A DNA stretch of 61,613 bases from positions 1-61,613 of the forward strand of contig NWQQ01000016.1 in the NCBI GenBank assembly GCA_002798255.1. Reading direction: 5' to 3'. The DNA is from Lysobacteraceae bacterium NML95-0200 (lineage in GTDB: Bacteria > Pseudomonadota > Gammaproteobacteria > Xanthomonadales > Xanthomonadaceae). Made by a program: the position numbers and the translations under genes. The notes under the pieces were generated by a model that was given only the letters and a program-made list of their open reading frames with translations, did not search any database and was not told the origin of the DNA. Position 1 is the stretch's first letter, and each line of letters starts with the position of its first letter. This document shows, piece after piece, positions 8,804 through 18,393 of the stretch.

Positions 8804-11800
8804 CTATTTGCGCTCGCGCAGCAGGCTGGCCACGGATACGCCTTGTTGACGCACGCCACCGAATTCGGCCGCCACATCGATAAGGCCGCGCATCATGGCG
8901 ATTTCGCGCGGGCTGCGTCCCAGCTGGTCGCGGATATTGGGATCGGCACCAAAACGCAGCAGGCAGCGGATGACCTGGGGCAGGCCATGCAGTGCAGCCA
9001 GATGCAGCGGTGTAAAGCCGCGCGGGTCGCGGGCGGCCAGATTGACGCCCCGCCCCAGGAGATATTCCACCCCGGCCAACACTACGCTTTCATTGCAGGC
9101 TGCTCCCGGTTCTGCACGGCAGCCCAGCAGGAATAGCAGCGGGGTCACCCCCAGATGGGTGCCGGCATCCGGTGCGGCACCGGCGGCCAGTAATACATCC
9201 AGCAGGTTACGTACCCGGTTGGCATCATTTGCGGCAAAGCCATAGAGCGCAGCGCAGTGAATCGGCAGAAGTCCCTCGCCATCGCCACTGTCAATGCGTG
9301 CACCGGCGGCAATCAGGCGGCTGGCAATATCGGCAAGCCCCAGCGCCGAAGCCAGCATCAACACCGTGGCCCCCCCGGACAGCGGTTGCTCAACATCTGC
9401 GCCAGCTTCAAGCAAACGCTCCACCACGGCCAGATGATGGCGGTTGGCGGCAGCCGAAAGCGCAGTGGCGCCGGTATTGGCAGGAATATCGGGATTGGCT
9501 CCGGCGGCCAGCAAATAGGCCACGGCGGCTACATGCCCGCCGCCTGCGGCGCGCAGCAGGGCGGTACAACCCTGGGCATCCTGGCTATCCACGGCAAAGC
9601 CCAAGGCCAGCATGCGACCAATGGCTGCGACATCGCCCTGTATGGCAGAAGCCGGCAGGTCGCTGGCGCGCAGGCGGCGCCCCGGATGCGGCCAGCCGCG
9701 CCAATCCAGCCACTCGGCCAGTTGCCGGTGCCCGGCCGACAGGGCAATGCCTTGTGCGGTTTGCCCATCGGCCGCACGCAATGCCGGTTGCGCACCGGCG
9801 GCGAGCAGGGCTTGCACGGCCTCATCGCGTCCCAATGCGGCGGCCAGATGCAAGGCGGTCATGCCACGTGCATCGGCGCGATTGGGGTCGGCACCGCGTG
9901 CCAGGAGCTCATCCATCAGCCGCATCCAGCCCAGCCGAACCGACAAGGCCAGCGGGCTTTGCCGGTCGCTGCTGGTGGCAAAGGCATCGGCGCCGCGCTC
10001 CAGCAAGGCCAGCGCCAGCGCCTCGCCCTGGGCGGCTTCCAGCCGGGCTGTTTGCGCGGCCACAAGATAACGGGCAAGACCGGCGCGTCCGCCAGGCTGT
10101 GCACCCGCCTGCAATTGCCCGGCCAGCGCCTGACGTGCTGCCGGGTCGGCAGCGGCATCCAGCAGCAGGAACAGCGCCGTTTGTGCATCCATATCGCGGG
10201 CTTCGATATTGGCACCCAGTTTGCACAATGCGCCCACCTGCGCCGGACGGCGTTTCACCGCCTCCAGTAGCGCGCGGTCAAATTCCTGACGCTCAAGCAG
10301 GCCGCTCACCATGCGCACCGCTGCATCGTCACCGACATCCAGTGCATCGGCCAGCAATTGCAGGGGCGGACGGGTCACTTCGCCTTCGCTCTGGGCAAAG
10401 CTGGTCGGCAACGGGTAGTCCGGGTCGATGGCAGCGGCCAGTGTCCAGCGGCCTTCGGCCACCGCCATGTCCAGTGCGCCACGGCCAGTGGCATCCAGGC
10501 GGAAGGTATCAATGCCCGACTCGCGCAACCATGTGGCCAGTGCCGGGCTGGCCTTGCCGTTTTCGATGGCGCGTATCAGTGCATCTCGGCCTTCCGGGTC
10601 AATACTGTTCACATCGGCACCGGCAGCCAGCAGGATTTCCAGCACCGGCTGATGCCCGCCCGCTGCCGCCAGCAACCAGGCATCCAAGCCTTCATCATCC
10701 GCCAGCCGCAGGTCGGCACCGGCAGCCAGCAGGGTTTTGACGATTTCCGCATGTCCGGCCTGGGCGGCTTGTTGCAGGGCGGTGCGCCCCTGCCTGCTGC
10801 TCGCATCCACGGCTGCCTTTTGCTGCAACAAGAACTCGACACCTGCCGGGTCATCATCATCCGTAGCAGCGGCAGCCAGCAAGACCGGGTCACCGCCCAA
10901 CGGCCAGGGTTTGGCGCCGCGCTCGACCAGGAATTTCAGCATCCGCCAGTTACCGGCCAATGCCGCCTGTGCCAACGGCGACTGCCCGGCATGGTTGAGC
11001 GCATCCAGCGAGGCGCCGGCATCCAGCAGCAACGCCGCCACACTGGGGTCGGTACTGCGCGCGGCATGGTGCAGCGGCGTGCAGCCTTCATCATCGGTTT
11101 CCGCCGGATTGGCGCCATTGGCAAGCAAGGTCATGACCGCTTCCGGGCGACCATGCCAGCTATCGCGGGTGGCAGCCAGCAGCGGGCTGGGCTTGCCCGC
11201 CGTGCCAGCGACCGATACGCCACGGGCAATCAGCTCGCGCAACAGGCGCAGGTCGGGCAGTACTGCCGCCAATTGCAGCAAGGTGCGCTGGTCGCGGTCT
11301 TCTGCCGGTGGCAGCGCCCCGGGGTCAGCGCCTGCTGCCAGCAATGCCAGGGCGCTCTCAACCCGGCCACCGCGCGCAGCGGCATACAGTTCGGCAGCTG
11401 TCGGTACAGGTTTTGGTTTTTCCGCCTCGCCCACGGATAGCGGCTGCGCGAGTTTTTCTGCCGGGGCATCGGCAACGGCCTGATATTCGTCCCAAAGGCT
11501 TTCCAGTGCGACCGGCTCGGCGTTTTTCAGGGGCTTTTGCCCCTGTAGCTGGCTGCTACGCGGCCGCCGCGCCTGCCGCAGCCATAGCGTCAGCGGCAGG
11601 GCGGCCAGCAAGACTGCACATAGCCAGCGGGTCGCACCTGTCATCAGGCCGGGCACGGCCAGCAGCACCGGCAAAGCGGCAAGCAGTGCGGCCGGTGTCG
11701 CTGTTTTCAGCCCCTGCCAGGCCAGCGGCGCTTGCCGTGCCGTGCTTTGCCAGTTATCCAGCGGCTCAATCTCGCCCGCCACAAAACGCCGCCACAGCGG

Positions 11801-12118
11801 CCAGCGTCGCCAGAATGCCAGCAGCAAAAAGCCAAAGCCAGCCGACAATGCCAGCGCCGCCCACAGGCTGCCGCTTTGCCCCAGCCGCAGCGCAGGCCAA
11901 AGCAGCAACAGCAGTGCAAGGCCGAAGCTGGTTGCCAGCGTTTTGCCCAGCGCCAGCGCGGCAGGCCGGGCAATGGATTGCGCATTGCCTGCCAGTGTCA
12001 GCCAAAATCCGGCCAACGCCAGCGGCAGGGCCAGCCATCCGGCTATGGCCGTAATCAGCCATACCGGGATGGACAGCAGCAAACCAAGCGTCTGTTTGTT
12101 GGTGATGTTCTCAGGCAT
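8804..12118 (-). CDS. Large membrane-anchored ankyrin-repeat protein
   Basis: About 1104 residues. The first roughly 200 are hydrophobic, with five to six predicted membrane segments (for example LGLLLSIPVWLITAIAGWL and ATSFGLALLLLLWPALRL). The remaining 850 or so form about twenty ankyrin repeats, recognisable by recurring G.TALH.AA..G and LL.AGA..N patterns. Ankyrin arrays bind proteins; the partner and function are unknown. The ATG at 12118 (MPENITNKQ, preceded by GGGG) overlaps the ycgL stop by 8 nt; an in-frame ATG five codons upstream at 12133 is possible. The two genes are probably co-transcribed. Confidence 0.85.
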   Translation of the reverse strand: MPENITNKQTLGLLLSIPVWLITAIAGWLALPLALAGFWLTLAGNAQSIARPAALALGKTLATSFGLALLLLLWPALRLGQSGSLWAALALSAGFGFLLLAFWRRWPLWRRFVAGEIEPLDNWQSTARQAPLAWQGLKTATPAALLAALPVLLAVPGLMTGATRWLCAVLLAALPLTLWLRQARRPRSSQLQGQKPLKNAEPVALESLWDEYQAVADAPAEKLAQPLSVGEAEKPKPVPTAAELYAAARGGRVESALALLAAGADPGALPPAEDRDQRTLLQLAAVLPDLRLLRELIARGVSVAGTAGKPSPLLAATRDSWHGRPEAVMTLLANGANPAETDDEGCTPLHHAARSTDPSVAALLLDAGASLDALNHAGQSPLAQAALAGNWRMLKFLVERGAKPWPLGGDPVLLAAAATDDDDPAGVEFLLQQKAAVDASSRQGRTALQQAAQAGHAEIVKTLLAAGADLRLADDEGLDAWLLAAAGGHQPVLEILLAAGADVNSIDPEGRDALIRAIENGKASPALATWLRESGIDTFRLDATGRGALDMAVAEGRWTLAAAIDPDYPLPTSFAQSEGEVTRPPLQLLADALDVGDDAAVRMVSGLLERQEFDRALLEAVKRRPAQVGALCKLGANIEARDMDAQTALFLLLDAAADPAARQALAGQLQAGAQPGGRAGLARYLVAAQTARLEAAQGEALALALLERGADAFATSSDRQSPLALSVRLGWMRLMDELLARGADPNRADARGMTALHLAAALGRDEAVQALLAAGAQPALRAADGQTAQGIALSAGHRQLAEWLDWRGWPHPGRRLRASDLPASAIQGDVAAIGRMLALGFAVDSQDAQGCTALLRAAGGGHVAAVAYLLAAGANPDIPANTGATALSAAANRHHLAVVERLLEAGADVEQPLSGGATVLMLASALGLADIASRLIAAGARIDSGDGEGLLPIHCAALYGFAANDANRVRNLLDVLLAAGAAPDAGTHLGVTPLLFLLGCRAEPGAACNESVVLAGVEYLLGRGVNLAARDPRGFTPLHLAALHGLPQVIRCLLRFGADPNIRDQLGRSPREIAMMRGLIDVAAEFGGVRQQGVSVASLLRERK

Positions 12119-12383
12119 CCGTACCCCAGTCATCGCACATCGGGTCTTGCGCCGCAGAGGGCGGAAATTGCAGATGGAAGCCGCGCTGGGTCAGACTTTC
12201 CATGACCTGACGCGGGTTTTCGCGCGCCAGCTTGCGCTCGGGCGTCAGCGCCACTTCCAGAACGAAATGCAGCGCCCCGAGCTGGCTGCGCAGCGGCCCG
12301 GGCAGGCGGTCAAAATCATCACGGGCAGCCAGATAGACATAGGTATCGGCGCGCCTGGAGCTTTTATAGACGTAAGCGTGCAT
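12111..12383 (-). CDS. ycgL: YcgL-domain protein
   Basis: Small protein of 90 residues matching the YcgL family by MHAYVYKSSRRADTYVYL, the DDF.R.P motif and the ending LTQRGFHLQFPPS. The biochemical function of the family is not established. The ATG at 12383 gives the canonical N-terminus; eight additional upstream codons in frame are rejected. It lies upstream of, and overlaps, the ankyrin gene, and is divergent from the S9 peptidase at 12496. Confidence 0.85.
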   Translation of the reverse strand: MHAYVYKSSRRADTYVYLAARDDFDRLPGPLRSQLGALHFVLEVALTPERKLARENPRQVMESLTQRGFHLQFPPSAAQDPMCDDWGTDA

Positions 12384-12495
12384 GGCAAAACGCGGAAAAA
12401 TAATCACCGATTGTGCGGGAAAGCGCCGCCCCGGAAAAGATGCAAAAGCCTGAACAACTGTTAGGCTTGTCGCCCCTTAAGCCGATATTGCCATC

Positions 12496-14865
12496 ATGCG
12501 CTTGCTCCGTTCTGCCCCGCTTGCCCTTGCCCTTGTTGCTGGCCTTGTCCATGCCCAGCCCCAACCTGCGCTGACGCTGGAAACCATCATGGCCGACCCG
12601 GACTGGATTGGGAATGGCGTGGAAGCGGCCTGGTGGCGCTGGGACGGGCAGAGCATCGAGTTCCAGCAAAAACGCGCTGGCAGCAATATCCGCGACAACT
12701 TCCGCATTGCCGCCCGCGGCGGCCAGGCGACGGCGCTGGCCGATGGCGCGCGCGCTGACCTGGATGCGGCCGATGCCGCCTATAGCCCCGACCGCCAGCG
12801 CACGGCGTTTGTGCGTCATGGCGATGTATTCGTGCGCGATTTGCGCAGCGGCGCACTGACGCAGCTAACCCGTGACCTGACCCGTGCCGGGCGCGTGCAA
12901 TGGAGCCAGGACGGCGCGCTGGTTTGGCAGCAGGGCGCGGACTGGTACCGCTGGAATGGCCGCATGGTGAGCCTGGCTGCTGCGCCGCGCGCCAGCGACG
13001 CACCGGGCAAGCCGCCCAAGGCCGATGAATTGCGCGAACGGCAACTGCGGCTGATTGACACCCTGCGCGAAGAGCGCGAGCGCCGCGATGCCGTGCGCGA
13101 ACAAAACCAGGCCTGGCAAGCCGCGGATGCCAGCCGCGCCCCGGCGGCGATTCATCTGGGCGCGGATGTGGATATCGAAGACAGTGCGCTCTCGCCCGAT
13201 GGCCGCTGGCTGCTGGTCATCACCCGCGCCAAGAACGCCGATGCCGGCCAGCGCGGGCAGATGCCGAAATACGTCACCGAATCGGGCTACGAAGAATTTG
13301 AAACGGTGCGCACCCGCGTGGGGCGCAACCCGCCGGTTCCGCACCGGCTATGGCTGGCGGAAGTCGCCACCGGCGCATTGCGTGAAGTGAAGTTCGACAC
13401 CCTGCCCGGCATCCATCAAGACCCGCTGGCCGAGCTGCGCAGCGCCGCAGGCAAAGAGCCGCTGAAAGGCGCGCGCCCGGTACGGCTGATGAGCCAGGGG
13501 CGCAGCGCAGAACCGGCGATTATCTGGAGTGCCGATTCGGCACAGGTGGCGCTGGCAGTGCGCGCCATCGACAACAAGGACCGCTGGCTGGCCACGCTCG
13601 ACCTTGACAAGGCCGCCCTGGCGCCACGCCACCGCCTGCACGATGCGGCGTGGATTAACTGGGATTTCAACGATTTTGGCTGGCTGCCGGACAACCGCAC
13701 GCTGTGGTTCCTGTCCGAAGAAAGCGGCTTTTCGCATCTGTACACACAACGCGGCAATGGCAAGCCCACGCGCCTGACCCAGGGGCAGTGGGAAGTCTCC
13801 AGCGTGGAGCTTTCCCGCGATGGGCAAGCCTTCCACTTCCGCTGCAACCGCAACTGGCCGGGCGATTACGAGCTGTGCAGCGTGCCGGTGGCTGGCGGTG
13901 CAGTACGTGAAATCACCGCACTCGATGGCGTGGAAAGTTTCAGCCAGTCGCCCGACGGGCGGCAATTCCTGCTGCGCTGGTCGGCCAGCTACACCCCGCC
14001 ACAGCTGGCGGTCATCGCTGCTGACGGCCAAAACCTCAAGCGCCTGACCGATACCCGCAGCGCCGACTTCCGCAAATTCGACTTCATCCCGCCCGAATAC
14101 GTGCGCATCCCCTCCAAGCACGGTGCAGGCGAGGTCTGGGGCAAGTTCTACGGCCCTGCCCAGCTGGAAGCGGGCAAGCAATATCCCATCGTGCTGTTCG
14201 TGCATGGCGCGGGCTATTTGCAGAACGTCCATGCCGGCTATCCCAATTACTTCCGCGAGCAGATGTTCCATAACCTGCTGGTGCAGCATGGCTATATCGT
14301 GCTGGATTTGGACTTCCGCGCATCTTCGGGCTATGGCCGCGACTGGCGTACCGCCATCTACCGGCATATGGGCAAGCCCGAGCTTGAAGATTACCTGGAC
14401 GGCATCGACTGGCTGGTCGCCAACAAACAGGGCGCGCGCGAGAAAGTCGGCATCTACGGCGGCAGCTATGGCGGCTTCATGACCTTCATGGCCCTGTTCC
14501 AGCGCCCGGACGTGTTCAAGGCCGGCGCCGCCCTGCGTCCGGTGACCGACTGGTCGCAATACAACCACGGCTATACCAGCAATATCCTCAACACCCCGGA
14601 TATCGACCCGGAAGCCTATCGCCGCTCCTCACCGCTGGAATTTGCCGACCGCCTGCAGGGCCACCTGCTGATCAGCCACGGCATGATTGACGACAACGTG
14701 TTCTACCGCGACTCGGTGATGCTGGCGCAACGCCTGATTGAACTGCGCAAGCACAACTGGGAACTGGCCAGCTACCCGATGGAACGCCACGGCTATGTCC
14801 ACGCCACCAGCTGGTACGACCAATACCGCCGCATCTTCGAACTGTTCGAGCGAAGTTTGAAGTAA
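12496..14865 (+). CDS. Secreted S9 family peptidase (dipeptidyl-peptidase IV type)
   Basis: Serine exopeptidase or oligopeptidase of clan SC, 789 residues. It has a cleavable signal peptide (LLRSAPLALALVAGLVHAQ), a beta-propeller region with repeated S.DG..L-type motifs (about 70-540), and a C-terminal alpha/beta-hydrolase domain. The nucleophile Ser is in GGSYGGFMT, the Asp in HGMIDDNVF and the His in MERHGYVHA. It is probably periplasmic and cleaves peptides, likely after Pro or Ala by family analogy. It is transcribed divergently from ycgL and has its own terminator. Confidence 0.93.
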   Translation: MRLLRSAPLALALVAGLVHAQPQPALTLETIMADPDWIGNGVEAAWWRWDGQSIEFQQKRAGSNIRDNFRIAARGGQATALADGARADLDAADAAYSPDRQRTAFVRHGDVFVRDLRSGALTQLTRDLTRAGRVQWSQDGALVWQQGADWYRWNGRMVSLAAAPRASDAPGKPPKADELRERQLRLIDTLREERERRDAVREQNQAWQAADASRAPAAIHLGADVDIEDSALSPDGRWLLVITRAKNADAGQRGQMPKYVTESGYEEFETVRTRVGRNPPVPHRLWLAEVATGALREVKFDTLPGIHQDPLAELRSAAGKEPLKGARPVRLMSQGRSAEPAIIWSADSAQVALAVRAIDNKDRWLATLDLDKAALAPRHRLHDAAWINWDFNDFGWLPDNRTLWFLSEESGFSHLYTQRGNGKPTRLTQGQWEVSSVELSRDGQAFHFRCNRNWPGDYELCSVPVAGGAVREITALDGVESFSQSPDGRQFLLRWSASYTPPQLAVIAADGQNLKRLTDTRSADFRKFDFIPPEYVRIPSKHGAGEVWGKFYGPAQLEAGKQYPIVLFVHGAGYLQNVHAGYPNYFREQMFHNLLVQHGYIVLDLDFRASSGYGRDWRTAIYRHMGKPELEDYLDGIDWLVANKQGAREKVGIYGGSYGGFMTFMALFQRPDVFKAGAALRPVTDWSQYNHGYTSNILNTPDIDPEAYRRSSPLEFADRLQGHLLISHGMIDDNVFYRDSVMLAQRLIELRKHNWELASYPMERHGYVHATSWYDQYRRIFELFERSLK

Positions 14866-14875
14866 TCTTCCCGCC

Positions 14876-14902
14876 GCCCCGGCTCTGACCGGGGCTTTCT
14901 TC
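14876..14902 (+). terminator. Intrinsic terminator after the S9 peptidase
   Basis: GCCCCGG (14876-14882) pairs with CCGGGGC (14889-14895), followed by TTTCTTC. It lies 10 nt after the stop codon. Confidence 0.85.
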
Positions 14903-14921
14903 ATCAGAAACCGCCCGCCTC

Positions 14922-16550
14922 ATGCCTGCCCTGCCTGCTTTTCTGCGTCCGCGCCTTTCCGCCAACGCCTTGATGTTCATTACTGCGTTGTGGCTCACCG
15001 TGCTTTGCAATCAGCGCCTGTGGGGCTTGATTTGGGCCGTCCCCGTGGAGGGGGGGATTGCACTCTGGCTGTTCCGGGCACTGATGGCCGCATTAATTTT
15101 CGCCTTCGCATTGGGGCTGATGCTGCCGCTGTCGTTTCGCGGTGTGCTCAAGCCCTGGCTGATAACGCTCTTGTTGATGTCGGCCTCGGCCAATGTGCTG
15201 ACCGTGGATTTTGGTGCGGTGGCCGACCGTCATGCCATCGCCAGCGTGTTTGAAACCGACCAGCGTGAAGCGGGCGAGATGATGTCGGCCTGGGTATTGA
15301 CCCGGATTTTCCTGCTGGGCGTATTGCCCGCCCTCTTTGTTGCGCTGGCGCGTCTTCAATGGCAGCCCTTCAGGCAAGAGCTGCGCGCGCGCTGGAAGCC
15401 GTTACTGCTGGTGATTGCGCCCATCACCCTGGCCATCACCCTGGCCGGGCAGCAAGTCATTCCATTTGTGCGCAACCATCCCGAAACGCGCTATCTCACG
15501 CTGCCGTTTTCGGTCTTGAGCGCGATTCGCGGTCATTTGCGGCATACCTTCAAAACCACACCGCCTCACCAAGTTATTGGTGAAGATGCGCGCATGCTGC
15601 ACCCGGCAAACGCTGACGACAAGCCGCGCGTGCTGGTGGTGGTGGTCGGCGAGTCGGCACGCTCGGAGAGTTTTGCATTCGACGGCTACGCACGCGACAC
15701 CAATCCGGCGCTGGCGAAACTGCCGGTGGTGTTCTTTGGCAGGGTGCAAAGCTGCGGTACCAATACTGCCACCTCGCTGCCGTGCATGTTCTCCGACCTG
15801 GGGCGCAAGGACTACGACCCGCACATCGCCAATCACCGTGACAATGCGCTGGACCTGCTGCAACGCGCAGGCTGGCAGGTGGAGTGGTTCGACAACAATA
15901 CCGGCAGCAAGAAGGTCGCCAGCCGCGTAGCCGAATCCGGCTGGCAGTCGCGTCCCGACCCGCGCTGGTGCGGCGCAAACGGCTGTCATGATGGCCTGTT
16001 GCAACACTATCTGGCCGAGCGCATCGGCCACATCGAGCGCGATACCGTCATCGTGCTGCATATGCTGGGCAGCCACGGCCCGGCTTATTACGAGCGTTAT
16101 CCGCAGGACTTTGCCCGTTTCCTGCCCGAATGCCGCAGCACCCAACTGCAAAGCTGTAGTCGCGAGGCTATTCTCAATAGCTACGACAACACCATCGCCT
16201 ACACCGACCATGTGCTGGCGGCGATGATTCAAACCCTGGATGGCAGCCCCGGCATTGATGCGGCGCTGCTGTACATCAGCGACCACGGCGAATCCACCGG
16301 CGAGAAGGGGCTGTACCTGCACGGTGCCCCGTATGCCTTTGCCCCCGAGCAGCAAACCCGCGTGCCGATGATTGCCTGGGCATCGCCCCACTATGCCGCC
16401 CGCATAGGGCTGGACATGCAGTGCCTTGAGGCAAAACGCAACGGCCAATACGCCCACGACCACTTCTTCGATACCCTGCTGGGTCTGGCTGATGTCAGCA
16501 GCAGTGCGCAGCGTGCTGCACTGGACATCAGCCACGACTGCCGCAAATAA
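14922..16550 (+). CDS. eptA: Phosphoethanolamine transferase (EptA/MCR family)
   Basis: Inner-membrane enzyme that moves phosphoethanolamine from phosphatidylethanolamine to lipid A, lowering surface charge and often polymyxin susceptibility. The 542 residues comprise about five N-terminal membrane segments (to residue 180) and a periplasmic sulfatase-fold domain. Metal and catalytic motifs are VVVGESARSE (about 241), the nucleophile Thr in CGTNTATSLPCM (about 282), HMLGSHGP, and SDHGES. It stands alone between two terminators. No adjacent two-component pair is present, so its regulation cannot be inferred. The lipid A target is by family analogy. Confidence 0.88.
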   Translation: MPALPAFLRPRLSANALMFITALWLTVLCNQRLWGLIWAVPVEGGIALWLFRALMAALIFAFALGLMLPLSFRGVLKPWLITLLLMSASANVLTVDFGAVADRHAIASVFETDQREAGEMMSAWVLTRIFLLGVLPALFVALARLQWQPFRQELRARWKPLLLVIAPITLAITLAGQQVIPFVRNHPETRYLTLPFSVLSAIRGHLRHTFKTTPPHQVIGEDARMLHPANADDKPRVLVVVVGESARSESFAFDGYARDTNPALAKLPVVFFGRVQSCGTNTATSLPCMFSDLGRKDYDPHIANHRDNALDLLQRAGWQVEWFDNNTGSKKVASRVAESGWQSRPDPRWCGANGCHDGLLQHYLAERIGHIERDTVIVLHMLGSHGPAYYERYPQDFARFLPECRSTQLQSCSREAILNSYDNTIAYTDHVLAAMIQTLDGSPGIDAALLYISDHGESTGEKGLYLHGAPYAFAPEQQTRVPMIAWASPHYAARIGLDMQCLEAKRNGQYAHDHFFDTLLGLADVSSSAQRAALDISHDCRK

Positions 16551-16564
16551 ACGCGGCTTTTGTG

Positions 16565-16592
16565 AAAGAGGCTCTAAGATGAGCCTCTTTTC
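16565..16592 (+). terminator. Intrinsic terminator of the phosphoethanolamine transferase gene
   Basis: AAAGAGGCTC (16565-16574) pairs with GAGCCTCTTT (16581-16590), giving a 10-bp stem that carries its own T-run. It lies 14 nt after the stop and 15 nt before rmuC. Confidence 0.85.
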
Positions 16593-16606
16593 ATTCCGGC
16601 CTGTCC

Positions 16607-18250
16607 ATGAGCCTTACGCTTGCCCTGATTCTGGTTTTGGCCGCTGCCCTGCTGGCGGCGTTGATTGTCTGGCTGCTGCTTGGTGGCCGTCATGCGGCGC
16701 AGATGCAGCGTCAGCAAAGTGCACATTTGCAGGCGCTCTCTGCCACCCAGCAGGAGTTGGCCGGGCTGGCCGAAAAGCACAAAATCAGCCAGCAGCAATA
16801 CCTGCAAGCCGAGCAACAGCTGGCATCGGTGCAGGCGGCATTTTCCGAGCAGCAGCGGCAACTGGTCGAGTCACAAACGCTCAATAAGCAACTGCCGCAA
16901 TTGCAGCAGCAACTGGCCGATTACAGCCAACGCTGGCAGGCAGGCGAGCAGCGCGCGCTGGACTTGCAAAGCCGCAACGCCGCAGCCCAGACACAGATTG
17001 CCCATCTTGAGCAACAGGCACAGGCGCTTGCTGCGCTGCGTGATGAGTACGCCCAGTTGCAGCAAACACTGGAGCAAACCCGCGTGGAAAACGAGCGGCT
17101 GCGCACGCAATGGCGGCAGGCGGAGCAAACACAGGCAGAAAAGCTGGCGCTACTACAGGACGCCCGTGAAAGCCTAGGACATCAGTTCCAGCAGCTTGCG
17201 CAAAAGGTACTGGAAGAAAAATCGCAAAACTTTTCCCGGCAAACCCAGGAGAATCTCGGCCAACTGCTGAACCCGCTGAACCAGCAAATCAGCCAGTTCG
17301 GCCAGCTTATCCAGAACACCTATGAAAAAGACACCCGCGAGCGCAGCGCGCTGGAAGTTGAACTCAAGCGCCTGCAAAGCCTCAATACCCAGCTGCATGG
17401 CGATGCCAGGGCGCTGACCCAGGCGCTCCTGGGCAGCCGCAACAAAACCCAGGGCAACTGGGGTGAAATCATTCTGGAAAGCGTGCTTGAGCACTCTGGC
17501 CTGACCCGCGGGCGGGAATACATCGTGCAGGCGGCCAGCACCCGTCAGGAAGAAGACGGCAGCATCCGCCGCCTGCAACCGGACGTGCTCATCAACCTGC
17601 CGGATGGCAAACAAATCGTCATCGACAGCAAGGTGTCACTCACCGCCTATGTGCGTCATGTCAAGGCCGAAGACGCCGCCAGCGCCGAGGCCGCCCTGCG
17701 CGAACATGTCGCCAGCGTGCGCGGTCATATGCGTGAGCTGTCACTGAAGAACTACAGCCAGCTCGATGGCGTGAACACGCTGGACTTCGTATTCATGTTC
17801 ATCCCGGTGGAGCCGGCCTATCTGCTGGCGCTGCAACACGACGACAAGCTGTTCAATGACTGCTTCGAAAAACGCATCATGCTGGTCGGCCCCAGTACCT
17901 TGCTTGCCACCTTGCGCACCATCGCCAATATCTGGCGTAACGAGCAACAAAACCGCAACGCCCAGGAAATCGCTGATGAAGGCAGCAAGCTCTACGACAA
18001 ATTCGTGGGCTTTGTGGAAACGCTGGAAAGAGTCGGCAAAAACCTGAATCAGGCGCAAAACGATTACCAGCAGGCGTTCTCTCAGCTCTCCGAAGGGCGC
18101 GGCAACTTGGTGCGGCGCGTGGAAAAATTGAAAGCGCTGGGTGTCAGAAGCAAAAAAAACCTGAGCACCGAATTGCTGGAAAAAGCCGAACACAACCACT
18201 TGCAGGCACTCAACGCGCCTTTGGCCAAAGACAAGGAAGAAAACGCATGA
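16607..18250 (+). CDS. rmuC: DNA recombination protein RmuC
   Basis: The 547-residue product has an N-terminal membrane anchor (LTLALILVLAAALLAALIV), a long Gln/Glu-rich coiled coil (about 35-230) and the RmuC nuclease-like domain (NWGEIILESVLEHSGL, then PDVLINLPDGKQIVIDSKV). RmuC limits inversions between short inverted repeats in E. coli; its catalytic activity is inferred from its PD-(D/E)XK-like fold. Its TGA overlaps an ATG at 18247 that begins a degenerate copy of the oleD 5' end, which is evidence that oleD once started exactly here. Confidence 0.95.
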   Translation: MSLTLALILVLAAALLAALIVWLLLGGRHAAQMQRQQSAHLQALSATQQELAGLAEKHKISQQQYLQAEQQLASVQAAFSEQQRQLVESQTLNKQLPQLQQQLADYSQRWQAGEQRALDLQSRNAAAQTQIAHLEQQAQALAALRDEYAQLQQTLEQTRVENERLRTQWRQAEQTQAEKLALLQDARESLGHQFQQLAQKVLEEKSQNFSRQTQENLGQLLNPLNQQISQFGQLIQNTYEKDTRERSALEVELKRLQSLNTQLHGDARALTQALLGSRNKTQGNWGEIILESVLEHSGLTRGREYIVQAASTRQEEDGSIRRLQPDVLINLPDGKQIVIDSKVSLTAYVRHVKAEDAASAEAALREHVASVRGHMRELSLKNYSQLDGVNTLDFVFMFIPVEPAYLLALQHDDKLFNDCFEKRIMLVGPSTLLATLRTIANIWRNEQQNRNAQEIADEGSKLYDKFVGFVETLERVGKNLNQAQNDYQQAFSQLSEGRGNLVRRVEKLKALGVRSKKNLSTELLEKAEHNHLQALNAPLAKDKEENA

Positions 18251-18389
18251 AGATTCTGGTGACAGGCGGTGGGGGGCGAGCCGCTGCGCCTGCACGCACC
18301 CACAAGGTGCGTGCGCAGTGGGCGAGCGCCATGCATGGACGCATGGCCGGATACAGCCGCCAGGGACGGCTCCATGTGAGAACAATGAA
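18247..18389 (+). repeat. 143-bp tandem repeat, copy 1
   Basis: The unit opens with a copy of the first ten codons of oleD ([10 protein letters not shown]). It then continues into about 112 bp of unrelated sequence rich in short inverted repeats (GCACGCAC/GTGCGTGC, CCATGCATGG) and ends with CAATGAA. Copy 2 follows immediately with the same length. The two copies differ at about seven positions. The non-oleD part looks like a dispersed intergenic repeat, which cannot be confirmed from one window. Confidence 0.95.
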
Positions 18390-18393
18390 ATGA
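18247..18393 (+). CDS. Mini-ORF 1 created by the 143-bp repeat
   Basis: A 48-codon reading frame that starts with ATG overlapping the rmuC stop (ATGA) and encodes [10 protein letters not shown] followed by a basic segment ([19 protein letters not shown]...). Its TGA overlaps the ATG of the next copy (ATGA, 18390-18393). It could be translated by coupling from rmuC. No known function; it may merely relay ribosomes to oleD or be a non-functional remnant. Confidence 0.4.
   Translation: MKILVTGGGGRAAAPARTHKVRAQWASAMHGRMAGYSRQGRLHVRTMK

Noticed and set aside
9172-10740. 522-codon plus-strand ORF opposite the ankyrin gene
   Set aside because: Low-complexity Arg/Pro/Ala-rich translation and antisense to the ankyrin repeats; not a gene.
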